From Terriglobia bacterium (lineage in GTDB: Bacteria > Acidobacteriota > Terriglobia > Terriglobales > Acidobacteriaceae), in NCBI GenBank assembly GCA_020073215.1, contig JAIQFO010000012.1:1-64000 (forward strand): 64,000 nt of DNA. Reading direction: 5' to 3'. Positions 63,596 to 64,000 of this stretch are shown here, piece after piece. The notes under the pieces are model-generated. The model was not told the origin of the DNA, did not search any database, and saw only the letters and a program-made list of their open reading frames with translations. Positions within the stretch are counted from its first letter, which is position 1, and each line of letters starts with the position of its first letter. A program made the position numbers and the translations under genes.

Positions 63596-64000
63596 CTAAG
63601 CGTTACCTCGTTCCTTCACCAGCCCTACTTCTACCGGTTTCCGGTCCCCGTCCGACACTTTGAAAAATTCTCGCGGCTTCAGGTTCATCAGAGAGGCCAG
63701 AACAACCTCCGGCACCTGGCGGATGCGGGTGTTGTAAGTGTTGACGTCGTCGTTGAAGAATTCACGGCGATCGGCGATCCGCTCTTCCAATTCAGAAATC
63801 CGGTTCTGCAAACGGAGGAAATTTTCATTGGCTTTCAGCTGCGGATAATTCTCCGCCACGGCAAACAGTCCGCGCAGCGCGCCCGCCAGCATCCAATCGG
63901 CCTGCGCTTTCTGCCCGATGCTGCTGGCGCTGATCGAAGCGGCCCGAGCCTCGGTGACCGCCTCCAACGTCTGGCGCTCGTGCTGCATGTAACCTTTCAC
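63596..64000 (-). CDS. lemA: LemA family protein, 5' end beyond the window
   Basis: The last 134 codons of a LemA protein: VKGYMQHERQTLEAVTEARA, LFAVAENYPQLKANENFLRLQNRISELEERIADRREFFNDDVNTYNTRIRQVPEVVLASLMNLKPREFFKV. This is the conserved helical core and C-terminus; the N-terminal membrane helix lies outside. LemA proteins are membrane-anchored helical bundles of unknown molecular role. Confidence 0.93.
   Translation of the reverse strand: MKGYMQHERQTLEAVTEARAASISASSIGQKAQADWMLAGALRGLFAVAENYPQLKANENFLRLQNRISELEERIADRREFFNDDVNTYNTRIRQVPEVVLASLMNLKPREFFKVSDGDRKPVEVGLVKERGNA

Overview
The window is GC-rich bacterial DNA that most resembles an Acidobacteriota (Terriglobia/Koribacter-like) chromosome. 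The pointers are a truncated Oar/carboxypeptidase-regulatory-type TonB receptor, three small secreted TonB C-terminal-domain proteins, a large multihaem cytochrome block, a DUF92 protein, a Ku protein, solo LuxR-type HTH proteins and many small palindromic repeats between genes. Genes are densely packed. I saw no rRNA or tRNA genes, no CRISPR array, and no intact transposase, integrase or prophage. The taxonomic call is inference from gene content.

Layout. 1-2029: a headless fragment of an S9 prolyl-oligopeptidase-family gene (minus strand) abuts a multicopper oxidase with an unusual domain order; the left edge looks like a rearrangement or assembly junction. 2060-9061 (minus): a five-gene electron-transfer operon (monohaem cytochrome c, NapC/NirT hexahaem protein, 19-haem cytochrome, cytochrome b561-like protein, 13-haem cytochrome fused to a cytochrome b domain) with about 39 c-type haem sites. 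Upstream are two CRP-type palindromes, one at about -41.5 from a plausible promoter. 9523-16141 (plus): a membrane protein, then a polysaccharide block (Wzc-like tyrosine autokinase, TPR protein, O-antigen-ligase-like protein). 16290-17781: TonB-receptor pseudogene. 17903-23796: acetamidase/formamidase, two overlapping solo LuxR HTH genes, uvrB with a leaderless-type promoter, and a large secreted protein.

23945-32240 (minus): a signalling region. A receiver-like/DHp-like protein without the phospho-acceptor His and two uncharacterised genes are followed by a tightly overlapping operon of a giant GAF/PAS histidine kinase, a single-domain receiver and an NtrC-type sigma-54 activator. 32657-40853 (plus): a TonB-domain protein, then a complete chemosensory operon mcp-cheW-cheR-cheA-cheB-cheY-cheX with stop/start overlaps and no flagellar genes nearby. 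40861-41361: a frameshifted four-helix-bundle gene framed by inverted heptamer arrays. 41366-50469: beta-propeller lipoprotein, Ku, DUF92 protein, small STAS-like protein, mreB-mreC-mreD and a FecR-domain protein.

50759-53588 (minus): GntR(YtrA-type)-ABC ATPase-permease operon and a secreted DUF1579-like protein with a two-box TAGTTAAC operator. 53975-58054 (plus): aldehyde dehydrogenase, two paralogous TonB-domain proteins and an AlaA-like aminotransferase. 58472-59882: outer-membrane barrel and isoprenylcysteine methyltransferase-like protein. 60110-61371: a Xre/RES toxin-antitoxin pair. 61451-64000: kdsD with an in-frame palindromic-repeat insertion, a GIDE-domain membrane protein and the distal part of a lemA gene.

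The most distinctive features are the CRP-linked multihaem operon, the several families of palindromic and heptamer repeats (one inside a coding sequence, one with compensatory stem changes in two copies), and a histidine-kinase-like protein without its histidine.
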